Shown: positions 41,458 through 50,437 of the stretch, piece after piece
How positions within the stretch are numbered: the stretch's first letter is position 1
How the letters are laid out: every line of letters begins with the position of its first letter
Assembly (NCBI RefSeq): GCF_030063365.1
Contig: NZ_JASISY010000001.1
Coordinates: forward strand, 458,757-522,756
Direction: 5' to 3'
From: Cryobacterium sp. PH29-G1
Lineage (GTDB): Bacteria > Actinomycetota > Actinomycetes > Actinomycetales > Microbacteriaceae
Length of the DNA stretch: 64,000 nucleotides
Made by a program: the position numbers and the translations under genes
Notes under the pieces: generated by a model
Seen by the model: only the letters and a program-made list of their open reading frames with translations
Told to the model about the DNA's origin: nothing
Databases searched by the model: none

Positions 41458-42342
41458 GTGGCTATTACATTTCTCAGTGCTGGGATGCCTGCTCGTGTAC
41501 GCGAACCGGCCGACGTGTTGACCCCGGTCCCTCCCGCGGCGCCCACTGCGCCCGGTCGGTTCGCCGGCCAATCCGTGATCGAGGAACTGCTCCGCCAGCA
41601 CGAAGATGGCCCGCAGCAGTCCCGGCTCGCACGGGCGTTGGGCGCTTCGCCGTTGGACGCCAATGAGCTGGGCTGGTTGCGCGCCGCGCAGGCCGAGATC
41701 GTGGTCGGTGACATTCTGGCGCGGCTCCCCGACGGCTACAGCGTCTACCACTCCCTGCCCATTCGCAATACGGCATTCTGGGTCGATCACCTTGTGGTGG
41801 GACCGGGCGGAATCTTCGCGATCAACTCGAAGACCCACTGGGATCGGGATTTGGCCGGGTCGCTGCGTTCGATTCCGATCGGCGACCACGCCATGCCGTA
41901 CCTGCGCGACGCCCGGTTTGAGTCGGCCCAGATCACCGCCCTGCTGGCCGCCGGCATGCCGGAAGCATCCGTTGTCCAGCCCATGATCGTGCTGGTCAAC
42001 CCGCACAAAATACTGCTCGCCCGCAAACCGGACAACGTGACCGTGATCGATTCCACGCGCCTGCGCCGGTGGCTCGTCGCGCGCCCGGCGGTGTTCACCG
42101 CGCTGCAGCAGGCCGCGCTCACCGCGGTTGTCGACGACCCGGCCATCTGGCGTACCGCGGGGCAGCCGCTCACACCGGCGCACCTGCACGCCCGGTTCAC
42201 CGCCCTCGAACAGCGCGTCGCGGCCGCGCGCACGCGGCGTACCACGTTCACCGTTCTGGCCGCCGCGGCGGCCGCAACGGTGCTCGCCGTCGTGGCCTCG
42301 CCGCTGCTCATCTCAGCCGTGGAGTACTTCGCCGCCCACTGA
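41458..42342 (+). CDS. NERD-domain protein 3 (catalytic residues retained)
   Basis: About 294 residues. The NERD core keeps the full pattern: Glu in QAEIVVGDIL, Asp/His in WVDHLVVGPGGIFAI and Lys in NSKTHWDRD, so it could be an active nuclease. A C-terminal hydrophobic helix (TTFTVLAAAAAATVLAVVA) anchors it in the membrane. I chose the GTG at 41458, 9 nt after GAGG; GTG 41452 and ATG 41485 are alternatives. Closest in plan to NERD protein 1. Confidence 0.72.
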   Translation: MAITFLSAGMPARVREPADVLTPVPPAAPTAPGRFAGQSVIEELLRQHEDGPQQSRLARALGASPLDANELGWLRAAQAEIVVGDILARLPDGYSVYHSLPIRNTAFWVDHLVVGPGGIFAINSKTHWDRDLAGSLRSIPIGDHAMPYLRDARFESAQITALLAAGMPEASVVQPMIVLVNPHKILLARKPDNVTVIDSTRLRRWLVARPAVFTALQQAALTAVVDDPAIWRTAGQPLTPAHLHARFTALEQRVAAARTRRTTFTVLAAAAAATVLAVVASPLLISAVEYFAAH

Positions 42343-42379
42343 GCAGCCAGGCTGCGCGTTGGCTCGGCCCGCCGAGCCG

Positions 42380-43042
42380 TTAGGTGAGACGCTCGAGAAT
42401 GGTGCCCTCGCGCATCCGCTCGACCCGCACGACGTGGTCGCGCAGATCGCGCACCCCGCGGGGAATGGCGAGTTCGGCGATATCGCGACCCTTGGTCACC
42501 GCGTGCGACCGGGTGGGGTGCCGATAATCTTCGATGGACTCAAAGGTGTCGCGCCCGCGCGGTTCTTTGTCGTGGCGTTGTGCGAAGCCGGAGTTGATGG
42601 CGCTCAATTCAATCTGGTCTTCGTACGCGGCGACCACGCTCTTGGTGCTCAGGGTGATCACGGTGTGGGCGTCGTCCCGATACGAGCGAGCATTGAGCAG
42701 GTCACGTAACAATCGCGGCTGCAGATGAAAGAACACGCGGTCGTTCAGGGTGGCATACCACTCGGCGAGTGTCATGTCGTCGAGGGCGTCTTCGAGCGAT
42801 GGCTCGTGAATGGCTTTTTGATGACGGATGACCGCGGTACCGAAGTCCGCATGCTCCAGCACGCGTGACTCGCCGCGGCGCTTGCCCAAAATGGCCGCCT
42901 GGGGCGCGCCTTGCTTCACTCCCCACCGGGTCACCAGGGCGGCGGGACTGAGCAGCCCGTGCCGTTCAATGGCAGGCCAGCTGCCGTCGGCGGCCACATG
43001 GTAGAGCTCGGGGTACAAACGAATCAGATCGCGGGAGAGCAC
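42380..43042 (-). CDS. Conserved hypothetical protein (DUF7002-like)
   Basis: About 220 residues starting from GTG 43042 (VLSRDLIRLYPELYHVAADGSW). The start pattern LYHVAADGSWPAIERHGLLSPAALV, then RVFFHLQP and the late RDTFESIEDY segment, recall a widespread family of unknown function whose fold has been compared with ADP-ribosyltransferase-like toxins and DarT; I cannot confirm that. It is convergent with NERD protein 3. The open frame continues upstream to 43090 without homology-like sequence. Confidence 0.6.
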   Translation of the reverse strand: MLSRDLIRLYPELYHVAADGSWPAIERHGLLSPAALVTRWGVKQGAPQAAILGKRRGESRVLEHADFGTAVIRHQKAIHEPSLEDALDDMTLAEWYATLNDRVFFHLQPRLLRDLLNARSYRDDAHTVITLSTKSVVAAYEDQIELSAINSGFAQRHDKEPRGRDTFESIEDYRHPTRSHAVTKGRDIAELAIPRGVRDLRDHVVRVERMREGTILERLT

Positions 43043-43097
43043 AGTTCGAGCGTACTCGCCGCCGGGGCGTCGCCGAGCCACTCGTGGCACGCGTTCG

Positions 43098-43133
43098 GGA
43101 AGCGGGCATCCGTTCCAACGAGTGCCCGCTTCC
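43098..43133 (-). terminator. Hairpin after the sugar ABC operon
   Basis: A perfect 11-bp stem (43098-43108 with 43123-43133) around a 14-nt loop, 18 nt beyond the stop of the last permease gene. Confidence 0.7.
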
Positions 43134-43150
43134 GCAAAGAGTGCCTGAGG

Positions 43151-44071
43151 TTATTTGACCGATCCGCTCATGAGCCCGCCGATGAAGTACTTGCCGAGAA
43201 TGATGTACACGAGCAGGGTCGGCAAGGACGCCAGGAGCGCCCCGGCCATAGCGGTGCCGTAGTTGGCCAGCTGCGCGCCCTGGGCGAGGTTGTTCAACGC
43301 GAGTGAGACCGGGCCACCGCTGGTGTCCGAGAGGAACATCGCGAACAAGAAGTCATTCCACGCGCTGGTGAACTGCCAGATGATCGTGACCACGAAACCC
43401 GGCAGCGACAGGGGCAGCACGATCGAGGCGAAGGTGCGCAACATGCCCGCGCCGTCCACCCGCGAAGCCTCCATGAGTTCCATCGGGATACTCACGTAAT
43501 AATTGCGAAAGATCAACGTGCAAATCGGCAGGCCATAGATGATGTGCACCATGAGCAGCGTCGAAATGTCGCTCGGCAGGCCGAGGGTCGTCTTCATCTG
43601 CACCAGCGGAGTCATGATCGCCTGGTACGGAATGAACATGCCGAACAGAATGAACGTGAACACGATGTCGGCGTGCGGAAACCGCCAACGCGAAAGCACG
43701 AACCCGTTCATGGCACCGATGAACGACGAAATCAGCGCTGCCGGAATGGCCAGAAGAAACGTGCGTCCCAGCGCCGGGGCGAGCGCCGTCCACGCCCCGG
43801 TCCAATTGTCGAAGCCGGTCGGTCCGCCCGGCGCGACGCTCTCCCACGGCCACCGCACCGGCAGCCCCCACGACGTGGACGCCGTAACGTCCGCCGGTGG
43901 TTTGAAGCTCGTCACGATGAGCACATACACGGGAATGAGCACCACGAAGACGAAAATGACCAGGAACACGTATTTGAGTGTGCGCCCCATGGTGAAGCGG
44001 CGTGCCGGTTTGGGCGTGCGCATGCCCGGATCGAGCCGCGCGGCCCGGGGGGCCTGGTCGGTGACGGTCAT
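43151..44071 (-). CDS. Carbohydrate ABC transporter permease (MalG-type)
   Basis: A 306-residue inner-membrane protein with six helices. The EAA loop that contacts the ATPase is visible (YVSIPMELMEASRVDGAGMLRTF) and the C-terminus is of the MalG type (IILGKYFIGGLMSGSVK). I chose the ATG at 44069-44071, which overlaps the stop of the partner permease by ATGA. Together with the next two genes it forms a CUT1 importer. No ATPase gene is nearby, so a shared MsiK-like ATPase elsewhere is likely. Confidence 0.9.
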   Translation of the reverse strand: MTVTDQAPRAARLDPGMRTPKPARRFTMGRTLKYVFLVIFVFVVLIPVYVLIVTSFKPPADVTASTSWGLPVRWPWESVAPGGPTGFDNWTGAWTALAPALGRTFLLAIPAALISSFIGAMNGFVLSRWRFPHADIVFTFILFGMFIPYQAIMTPLVQMKTTLGLPSDISTLLMVHIIYGLPICTLIFRNYYVSIPMELMEASRVDGAGMLRTFASIVLPLSLPGFVVTIIWQFTSAWNDFLFAMFLSDTSGGPVSLALNNLAQGAQLANYGTAMAGALLASLPTLLVYIILGKYFIGGLMSGSVK

Positions 44072-44958
44072 CGGTTCGCCTTCTCTGAACGCCACGTTTG
44101 AATGAGGTAGGGAATGATGAAGAGGGAGGCCAGCAGGAGCAGGATCGTGGCGATCGTGGCCGACTTGGCGTAGTCATTCGAGGTGAGGGTGACCCACATG
44201 TAGGTGGCGGGTACCTCGGTCTGGTAGATCGAGCCGGTGATCGACATGATCAGGTCGAAGACCTTGAGCGACATATGGCTCACGATAATCAGCGCCGACA
44301 GTGCGATCGGGCTCAGCTGGGGAAACACCACGTACCGGTAGAGCTTCCACTCGGAGGCGCCGTCCATTCGGGCCGCCTCCCGCAACTCCTGCGGAACGCC
44401 GCGGAAGCCGGCCAGGAACAGGGCCATGACGTAGCCGGACAGCTGCCAGATGGCGGGCATCGCGATGGCCGCCATACCCCAGATGGGCTCGTTCCACCAC
44501 GCATTCTGCAGAAAGCCGAGACCCAGGCTCTCAAAGATTCGGTTGAGACCGGATGCCCGATCCCCCTCAGCGCTGTTGAGCAGCCACCGCCAGACGACAC
44601 CGGAGGCGACGAAGGAAATCGCCATCGGAAACAGGTAGACGGAGCGGAAGATGCCCTCGGCGCTGACGCCCTTGTCGAGCATCCACGCCCAGATGAAGCC
44701 AAAGAGCATCGTGCCGGCGATGAACACGACGGTGAACATGACGAGGTTGAACAGAGAGTGCAGAAAACGATCTTCGCTGAGCAGAGCCACATAATTCTCG
44801 AGACCCACGAACGCGGATTCGGGCGCCAGGCTGTGTCGGTTGGTCGTGGAAACCTGAATGTTGGCCGCAATGAGGCCGTACACGAAGATGCCCAGAATGA
44901 TGATGGTGGGGGATACCAGCAGCAGCGGAGGTCCCCAATTGCGAATTCCCTTGCGCAC
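44068..44958 (-). CDS. Carbohydrate ABC transporter permease (MalF-type)
   Basis: A 296-residue permease with six helices and the EAA motif FRGVPQELREAARMDGASEWKLYRY near residue 200. It starts 84 nt downstream of the binding-protein gene, with a hairpin in between, and is coupled to the MalG-type gene. The substrate is probably a hexose or small oligosaccharide, judged from the binding protein. Confidence 0.9.
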   Translation of the reverse strand: MRKGIRNWGPPLLLVSPTIIILGIFVYGLIAANIQVSTTNRHSLAPESAFVGLENYVALLSEDRFLHSLFNLVMFTVVFIAGTMLFGFIWAWMLDKGVSAEGIFRSVYLFPMAISFVASGVVWRWLLNSAEGDRASGLNRIFESLGLGFLQNAWWNEPIWGMAAIAMPAIWQLSGYVMALFLAGFRGVPQELREAARMDGASEWKLYRYVVFPQLSPIALSALIIVSHMSLKVFDLIMSITGSIYQTEVPATYMWVTLTSNDYAKSATIATILLLLASLFIIPYLIQTWRSEKANR

Positions 44959-44994
44959 AGTGCGCCTTTCCCTGCGTCAGAGCGTTAACGAACG

Positions 44995-45024
44995 GGGAGG
45001 GCGAGGCCGCAGCTTCGCCCTCCC
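44995..45024 (-). terminator. Intercistronic hairpin between binding protein and permease genes
   Basis: A 10-bp stem (44995-45004 with 45015-45024) around a 10-nt loop. Such structures commonly give higher levels of binding protein than of permeases by partial termination or mRNA protection. Confidence 0.65.
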
Positions 45025-45042
45025 GGAGGGGGGTGGAACAAA

Positions 45043-46320
45043 TCAGCCCAGTGCGCTCGAGGCCGCAGAGACCATCGCAGCAATCAACGCGTCGCCCTTG
45101 CGGTCGGCACCGAACTTGCCGATGGCCGAGGAGAGGTCAGCAGACCAGGAACTCGCTGCAGCGGCACCGTGCGCGAGCGAGCTCACAACGGTGTCTTCGC
45201 CGAAGGACTTCAGCGCCGTCTGCTGGTAGGCCGGGTAGTCGGATGCGACGGCATCCGTTCGTGCCGGAATGGAGCCCTTGGCGATGTTGAATGCCTTCTG
45301 GCCGTCGGCGGAGCTGATCGTCTTCAGCCAGTCGATGGCTGCGGCCTCATGGGGAGCGCCGACCGGCAGGGTGAAAGAGTCGGCGAGGAAGTCGAAGATT
45401 CCGTCGGTGCCCGGAACTGCCCAAGTGGTGTACTCGGTTCCGTAGGTCTGGCCGGCCTGTGCGAAGGCAGCCTCGGCCCAGTCGCCCATCACGCTGTAGC
45501 CGGCATTGCCGTCAAGCACGAGCTGCATGGCGGCATCCCAGTCGAGACCAACGTAGTCGCTGTTGACGAAGTCAAGCAGCTGGCCGTAGTGGTCAACGGC
45601 CATCGCGACGCCGGGGCCATCCCACGGGGTGGTGCCGTCCCACAGCCCGGAATAGCCCTCGGCGCCGAGGTCGGCGATGAGCACGGTTTCCAGCAGCTGC
45701 ATCTGGGTCCACTCGGTGCCGAGGGCGAGGGGTGTCTCGACGCCCGAGTCCTTGAGCTTGGTGAGGTCCTTGATCCAGGCGTCCATGTCGGCCGGGGCGA
45801 CGGTCGGGTCGATGCCGGCGCCCTCGAGCACGGAGATGTTCACCCAGGTGACGTTGGCGCGGTGAATATTGCTGGGCACCGAGTAGATCTTGCCGTCGGA
45901 GGTGAGTCGTTCGATCAGAGTGGCCGGGAAAGCATCGTTGAGGCCGTTGTCGGCGTAGAAGCTGCTGAGATCCTGCAGCTGGCCTGCGGCAATGTAGTCG
46001 GTGAGTTCGGCGCCGGCGTGGGCCTGGAAAGTGTCGGGCGGGTTGTCCGCCTCAAGCCGGGAGGCGAGGGCTGCCTTGGCATTTGAACCAGCACCGCCGG
46101 CCACGGCGGCATTGTTGAACTCCACGTCGGGGTACTGCTCGTTGAACACGGCGACGAGGGCGTCGAGTCCGGCCTTTTCCGATCCTGAAGCCCACCAGGT
46201 GAAGACTTCCACCTGATCGGCGCTCCCCGAGCTGGTGCTGTCGCTGGCCGGGGAACAGCCCGCCAAAGCGAGGCCCGCGAGCGCGAAGCCCGCAATGAGA
46301 GAGAGTCTTCTAGAACGCAT
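45043..46320 (-). CDS. Extracellular sugar-binding lipoprotein
   Basis: A 425-residue family 1 solute-binding protein. The N-terminus is a lipoprotein signal (ATG at 46318-46320, lipobox LAGC at residues 19-22). The mature part begins VEVFTWWASGSEKAGLDALV and keeps the glucose/mannose-binder-like segments NNAAVAGGAGSNAKAAL, FQAHAGAELTDYIAAGQLQDL and VMGDWAEAAF. GGAGGAAAA lies upstream. First gene of the CUT1 operon; a monosaccharide such as glucose or mannose is the best guess. Confidence 0.9.
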   Translation of the reverse strand: MRSRRLSLIAGFALAGLALAGCSPASDSTSSGSADQVEVFTWWASGSEKAGLDALVAVFNEQYPDVEFNNAAVAGGAGSNAKAALASRLEADNPPDTFQAHAGAELTDYIAAGQLQDLSSFYADNGLNDAFPATLIERLTSDGKIYSVPSNIHRANVTWVNISVLEGAGIDPTVAPADMDAWIKDLTKLKDSGVETPLALGTEWTQMQLLETVLIADLGAEGYSGLWDGTTPWDGPGVAMAVDHYGQLLDFVNSDYVGLDWDAAMQLVLDGNAGYSVMGDWAEAAFAQAGQTYGTEYTTWAVPGTDGIFDFLADSFTLPVGAPHEAAAIDWLKTISSADGQKAFNIAKGSIPARTDAVASDYPAYQQTALKSFGEDTVVSSLAHGAAAASSWSADLSSAIGKFGADRKGDALIAAMVSAASSALG

Positions 46321-46541
46321 GTGATTTTCCTCCATTGGACAACCTGCCCCCAAACTGCTGTGGCTGGGGGTGCATGACGTGCCGCACATGTGTGGCTGTC
46401 GGCCGACTCTATGGGGTCGGCGACGTGGACACAAGGCTCACTGTAGCAGCCTGTTTAACGCGCTTTGCTCGTCGATTACAACGGTTCGACGGCAGTCGTA
46501 AAAAGGTACCGCGCTGGGTGCGACGCCCGGTCGAGCGCACG

Positions 46542-47066
46542 TTACCGGGAATGGCGCGAGGCTGAACTGTTGGGGTCGGGCATGCAAAAATCAGCCGCCT
46601 CAAGTGTTGCGAGCACCGTTCGGCCGCTCGGCGCCGCTCGTGGCGCCATGTCCACGAGAGCAATCTGAGCGAGGCTGAGCACATCGCCCGCGTGCACGCG
46701 CCCCTGAAGCTTGACCGTGACGTGCGCTCGAAACTCCCGCGCGGAAAACGCCGGCGCGTTCCATGCGGTGGCGAGCGGCCGCAGCGCCAGAATGAGCTGG
46801 TCGTGCACCAGCGTCAGCGCGGGGCTCTGGTCAAGAAGCGTCACGGGAATGTCGTGGCGCCGGCCAAACAGCTCGTCCTGTCCGGCAACAACCGTGACGG
46901 CCGCGAAGCCGCCCAGCGCGGTGGCGGTGACGCGGGCGATTTCGGCGGGCGCGGCATCCGTTTCGAAGGGGGCCAGCACGGTCACGTGCAGCGGCCACTG
47001 GTCGACGAAGAAGCTCGCGCCGGTCTGCAGCGGCGTGAGCGGCATCACGACAACGAGGCGGGGCAT
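46542..47066 (-). CDS. 2'-5' RNA ligase-like 2H phosphoesterase
   Basis: A 174-residue protein with the two His-x-Thr motifs of the 2H superfamily: HVTVLAPF at about residue 27 and HVTVKLQG at about residue 114. These histidines act on 2',3'-cyclic phosphates or 2'-5' bonds. A Ser-rich tail ends the protein. Start ATG at 47064-47066. The physiological substrate is unknown; neighbours give no clue. Confidence 0.8.
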   Translation of the reverse strand: MPRLVVVMPLTPLQTGASFFVDQWPLHVTVLAPFETDAAPAEIARVTATALGGFAAVTVVAGQDELFGRRHDIPVTLLDQSPALTLVHDQLILALRPLATAWNAPAFSAREFRAHVTVKLQGRVHAGDVLSLAQIALVDMAPRAAPSGRTVLATLEAADFCMPDPNSSASRHSR

Positions 47067-47278
47067 GCGCCGATTCTAGGGGAGCCGATCGGCGGTGCTG
47101 TGCTGGTTACCCCTGCAAGCGGATGCCGCGGCGCTCCCGCTCGTGGATCTGGATACCGGCCGAATTGGAGCATCTGCGAGCCCACCCGAAGAAGGTTGAC
47201 ACCCGACTGATTGTGACGATACGTTCAAGTCAGGAGGGCAAAGAGGCCTTCCAGCGGCTTCCATGGAGGCAATGCCAT

Positions 47279-47917
47279 ATGAGTAACGTCGGTTTGCTGT
47301 ACGTGGGGGCAATCCTGTTCATCAACGGGCTCATGCTGATCGGGGTTATTCCCGGCAAGTCCGCCGCCATCCTCAACTTCTTCGTCGGTGGCATGCAGGT
47401 GATCCTGCCCACCATTATTCTGATGCAGGCGGACAACGACCCGGCGATCATCTTCGGGGCATCCGGCCTCTACCTGTTTGGCTTCACCTATCTGTACGTG
47501 GGTATCCTTCAGGTGACCGGATGGAGCGGAGAAGGACTCGGCTGGTTCTCTCTGTTCGTCGCTGCATCCGCCGTGGTGATCGGTGCCATCACGCTCAACC
47601 TCGGGGATGCCGTATTTGCGGTGATCTGGTGGACCTGGGCGGTGCTGTGGCTACTGTTCTTCCTGCTACTCGGCCTCGGCATGGAATCCCTCACCCGCAC
47701 CACCGGCTGGTTCGCTATCCTGACCAGCCACCTCACAGCCACCATTCCGGCCTTCTTCCTGCTCACGGGCCGCTACGAGTCCACCACCGCCCTCGCCCTC
47801 GGAGTGGCAGCCCTCGCCGTGATCGCGCTCCTCGTTTCGGTGGCCCTCGGCCGTCGCCTGCCCGCCAGCTCGTCGGCACCCGCCGCAGCACCCGCCAACG
47901 CCTCGACGGCGAACTGA
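47279..47917 (+). CDS. AmiS/UreI family amide/urea channel
   Basis: A 212-residue polytopic protein with six to seven helices (GLLYVGAILFINGLMLIGVI, FFVGGMQVILPTIIL, and so on), the pattern of AmiS/UreI proton-gated or amide channels. The ATG at 47279 follows GGAGG at about 47264. The frame upstream adds non-membrane sequence and has no ribosome site. fmdB and fmdA follow after 9 and 37 nt, so it most likely brings in formamide, acetamide or urea for the amidase. Confidence 0.87.
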   Translation: MSNVGLLYVGAILFINGLMLIGVIPGKSAAILNFFVGGMQVILPTIILMQADNDPAIIFGASGLYLFGFTYLYVGILQVTGWSGEGLGWFSLFVAASAVVIGAITLNLGDAVFAVIWWTWAVLWLLFFLLLGLGMESLTRTTGWFAILTSHLTATIPAFFLLTGRYESTTALALGVAALAVIALLVSVALGRRLPASSSAPAAAPANASTAN

Positions 47918-47926
47918 AAGGGATTC

Positions 47927-48217
47927 ATGCCCACCTACGAATACCGGTGCCCGGATTGCGCAGACTTCGACCTGATTTTTGAAATGCGGTCCGTACCCGA
48001 TTCGGTGGACTGCCCGACGTGCGCGGGCACCGCGCGGCGCCGCATGAGCGCGCCGCGCATCTCAGCGACCGGGTCGGCAGCCTATCGGCTGATCGACTCG
48101 ACGAAACGCAGCGCCCACGAACCCACGGTGGTCAACTCTCCCGGCCCGGGGCAGCGTTCGGGACCCGTGCAGAAATACACGTCGAATCCGCTGCATAAGA
48201 AGCTTCCCCGACCGTAA
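47927..48217 (+). CDS. fmdB: FmdB family zinc-ribbon regulatory protein
   Basis: A 96-residue protein with the CxxC zinc ribbon of FmdB: YEYRCPDCADFDLIF then DSVDCPTCAGTARRRMS. FmdB was first described as a regulator of the formamidase operon of Methylophilus. The basic C-terminal half is low complexity. It lies between amiS and fmdA in one operon. Confidence 0.9.
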   Translation: MPTYEYRCPDCADFDLIFEMRSVPDSVDCPTCAGTARRRMSAPRISATGSAAYRLIDSTKRSAHEPTVVNSPGPGQRSGPVQKYTSNPLHKKLPRP

Positions 48218-48254
48218 TTGCACGTTTATTCACACTGAAGAAGGAGAAAAAGAA

Positions 48255-49511
48255 ATGCCAGAGCTGCTATTTCCGTTGGATTCTTCCAAGAAGTTCGAAG
48301 ACCAGGAGAAGGTGGGCCACAACCGGTGGCACCCCGAGATTCCCCCGGTCGCCACGGTGAAACCCGGTACGTCGTTCCGGGTGGACTGTCGCGAATGGTT
48401 TGACGGCGCGATCGTGAATGACGACTCGGCCGAAGACATTCTCAACGCGCCGCTACTGACCGTGCACAAGCTCAGCGGCCCGTTCGCCGTGGAAGGCGCC
48501 AAGCCGGGCGACCTGCTCGTGGTGGACATTCTTGATGTGGGTCCCATCCCCATGGAAGATTCGGGGCCACTGGCCGGACAGGGCTGGGGATACACCGGAA
48601 TCTTCGCCCGTAATAACGGCGGCGGCTTTCTGACCGACCAGTTCCCCGACGCGTACAAGGCTATTTGGGATTTCACCGGCCAGACCGCAACCTCGCGCCA
48701 CATCCCCAATGTCTCGTTCACCGGGCTCATCCACCCCGGATTGATGGGCACGGCACCCTCAGCGAAACTGCTGGCCACATGGAACAAGCGAGAAGGCGAC
48801 CTGATCGCCACCGACCCGAACCGGGTGCCGCCGCTCGCCCTGCCGCCCGAAGCCGAGCACGCTGTGCTGGGCTCCCTCGCGTCCTCGGAGTTCGCCCGGG
48901 TAGCCGGGGAAGCTGCCCGCACCGCACCGCCGCGCGAAAACGGCGGAAACCAGGACATCAAGAACCTGTCGAAAGGCAGCCGGATCTTCTACCCGGTGTT
49001 CGTGGACGGCGCCAACCTTTCGCTCGGCGACCTGCACTTCTCGCAGGGCGACGGTGAGATCACCTTCTGCGGCGCCATCGAGATGGGCGGCTTCATCGAG
49101 CTGCGCGTGGACATCATCAAGGGTGGGATGGAAACCTACGGTGTGAGCGAGAACGCCATCTTCATGCCGGGCAACGTGGAACCCCAGTTCAGCCAGTGGC
49201 TCGCTTTCTCCGGCACATCGGTGACGCTCGACGGCGAGCAGCGCTATCTGGACTCGCACCTCTCGTACCAGCGGGCCTGCCTGCACGCCATCGACTACCT
49301 CACCAAGTTCGGGTACTCGCCGGAGCAGGTCTACCTGCTGCTCGGCGCGGCACCGATCGAAGGCAGGCTGTCGGGTGTGGTCGACATTCCCAACTCCTGC
49401 TCGACGGTCTATATCCCCACCTCGATCTTCGACTTCGACGTGCAACCGACGTCGGCCGGACCGTTCCAGATCAACCCCGGGATCGGTGCGCCGCGGGCAG
49501 CCAACCGCTGA
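48255..49511 (+). CDS. fmdA: Formamidase (acetamidase/formamidase family)
   Basis: Hydrolyses formamide to formate and ammonia. The 418-residue protein matches FmdA in length and in segments such as VGHNRWHPEIPPVATV, VDILDVGPIP, GWGYTGIFARNNGGGFL, SFTGLIHPGLMGTAPS and SQGDGEITFCGAIEMGG; Asp/His/Glu residues there bind the active-site metal. GAAGGAG precedes the ATG. The amiS-fmdB-fmdA order matches formamide-use operons, which gives ammonia and a second one-carbon compound. A hairpin follows at 49516-49545. Confidence 0.93.
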   Translation: MPELLFPLDSSKKFEDQEKVGHNRWHPEIPPVATVKPGTSFRVDCREWFDGAIVNDDSAEDILNAPLLTVHKLSGPFAVEGAKPGDLLVVDILDVGPIPMEDSGPLAGQGWGYTGIFARNNGGGFLTDQFPDAYKAIWDFTGQTATSRHIPNVSFTGLIHPGLMGTAPSAKLLATWNKREGDLIATDPNRVPPLALPPEAEHAVLGSLASSEFARVAGEAARTAPPRENGGNQDIKNLSKGSRIFYPVFVDGANLSLGDLHFSQGDGEITFCGAIEMGGFIELRVDIIKGGMETYGVSENAIFMPGNVEPQFSQWLAFSGTSVTLDGEQRYLDSHLSYQRACLHAIDYLTKFGYSPEQVYLLLGAAPIEGRLSGVVDIPNSCSTVYIPTSIFDFDVQPTSAGPFQINPGIGAPRAANR

Positions 49512-49515
49512 GTTG

Positions 49516-49545
49516 AGCCGGATGCGTCGATGAGCGCATCCGGCT
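49516..49545 (+). terminator. Terminator after fmdA
   Basis: A perfect 11-bp stem (49516-49526 with 49535-49545) and an 8-nt loop, starting 5 nt after the fmdA stop. Confidence 0.75.
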
Positions 49546-49636
49546 GGCGCGGGGCACGAAAGAGCCCCGGCAGCCGCTCACCGGCGCACCCGATCGGCCG
49601 CTGCTACCGTCGTTCGGCCCGAAATCCGATGCCCCG

Positions 49637-50437
49637 CTAAACCATATGGTGACGACCGATCGGCAGCATCAGCGGTTTGCCCGAGGTCGGGTCGATGATC
49701 ACGTGGCTGTTCAGACCGAACACCGCGCGCACGCCTTCCTCGGTGAGCACCTCGGCCGGGGTGCCGCGGGCGTAAACCTGCCCGTCGGTGAGGGCGACGA
49801 GGTGATCGGCGTACCGGGCCGCGAGGTTGAGATCGTGCAACACCATCACGATCGTGGTGCCGCGGGTGCGATTGAGGTCGGTCAGCAGGTCGAGCACCTC
49901 GATCTGGTGGCTCACGTCGAGAAAAGTGGTGGGTTCGTCGAGCAGCAGCAGGTCCGTCTGCTGGGCGAGGGCCATCGCAATCCACACCCGCTGGCGCTGA
50001 CCGCCGGAGAGCTCGTCGACGCTGCGGTCGGCGAGGGAGACGGTCGCTGTCGCTTCGAGGGCATCGGCGACGGCCAGGTCATCGGCCATGCTCCAGCGCG
50101 ACAGGATGCCCTGGTGCGGGTTGCGTCCGCGCCCGACCAGGTCGGCCACGGTGATGCCCTCCGGCGCGACCGGCGACTGGGGGAGCAGGCCGAGCGTGCG
50201 GGCCAACTGTTTGGCCGGCATCCGGTGCACGCTCCTGCCGTCGAGAATGACGCGACCAGCGCGCGGCGCGAGCAGCCGGGACATCGAGCGCAGCAGGGTG
50301 GATTTGCCACAGGCATTCGCACCGACGATGGCGGTGACCTGGCCCGGCGGCACCGGCAGGTCGAGATTGTCAATGACCGTGCGGTCGCCGTAACCGAGGG
50401 TGAGATTCTCGATCAGAAGTGAATGTTCGATACTCAT
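49637..50437 (-). CDS. Iron-siderophore ABC transporter ATP-binding protein (FepC-like)
   Basis: A 266-residue ATPase with Walker A GANACGKST, Q-loop region LLPQSPVAPEG, signature LSGGQRQRVWIAMALAQ, Walker B LLLDEPTTFLD and the H-loop MVLHDLN. It is the last gene of a four-gene minus-strand operon with ATGA overlaps and powers import of a ferric siderophore or heme. Confidence 0.94.
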   Translation of the reverse strand: MSIEHSLLIENLTLGYGDRTVIDNLDLPVPPGQVTAIVGANACGKSTLLRSMSRLLAPRAGRVILDGRSVHRMPAKQLARTLGLLPQSPVAPEGITVADLVGRGRNPHQGILSRWSMADDLAVADALEATATVSLADRSVDELSGGQRQRVWIAMALAQQTDLLLLDEPTTFLDVSHQIEVLDLLTDLNRTRGTTIVMVLHDLNLAARYADHLVALTDGQVYARGTPAEVLTEEGVRAVFGLNSHVIIDPTSGKPLMLPIGRHHMV

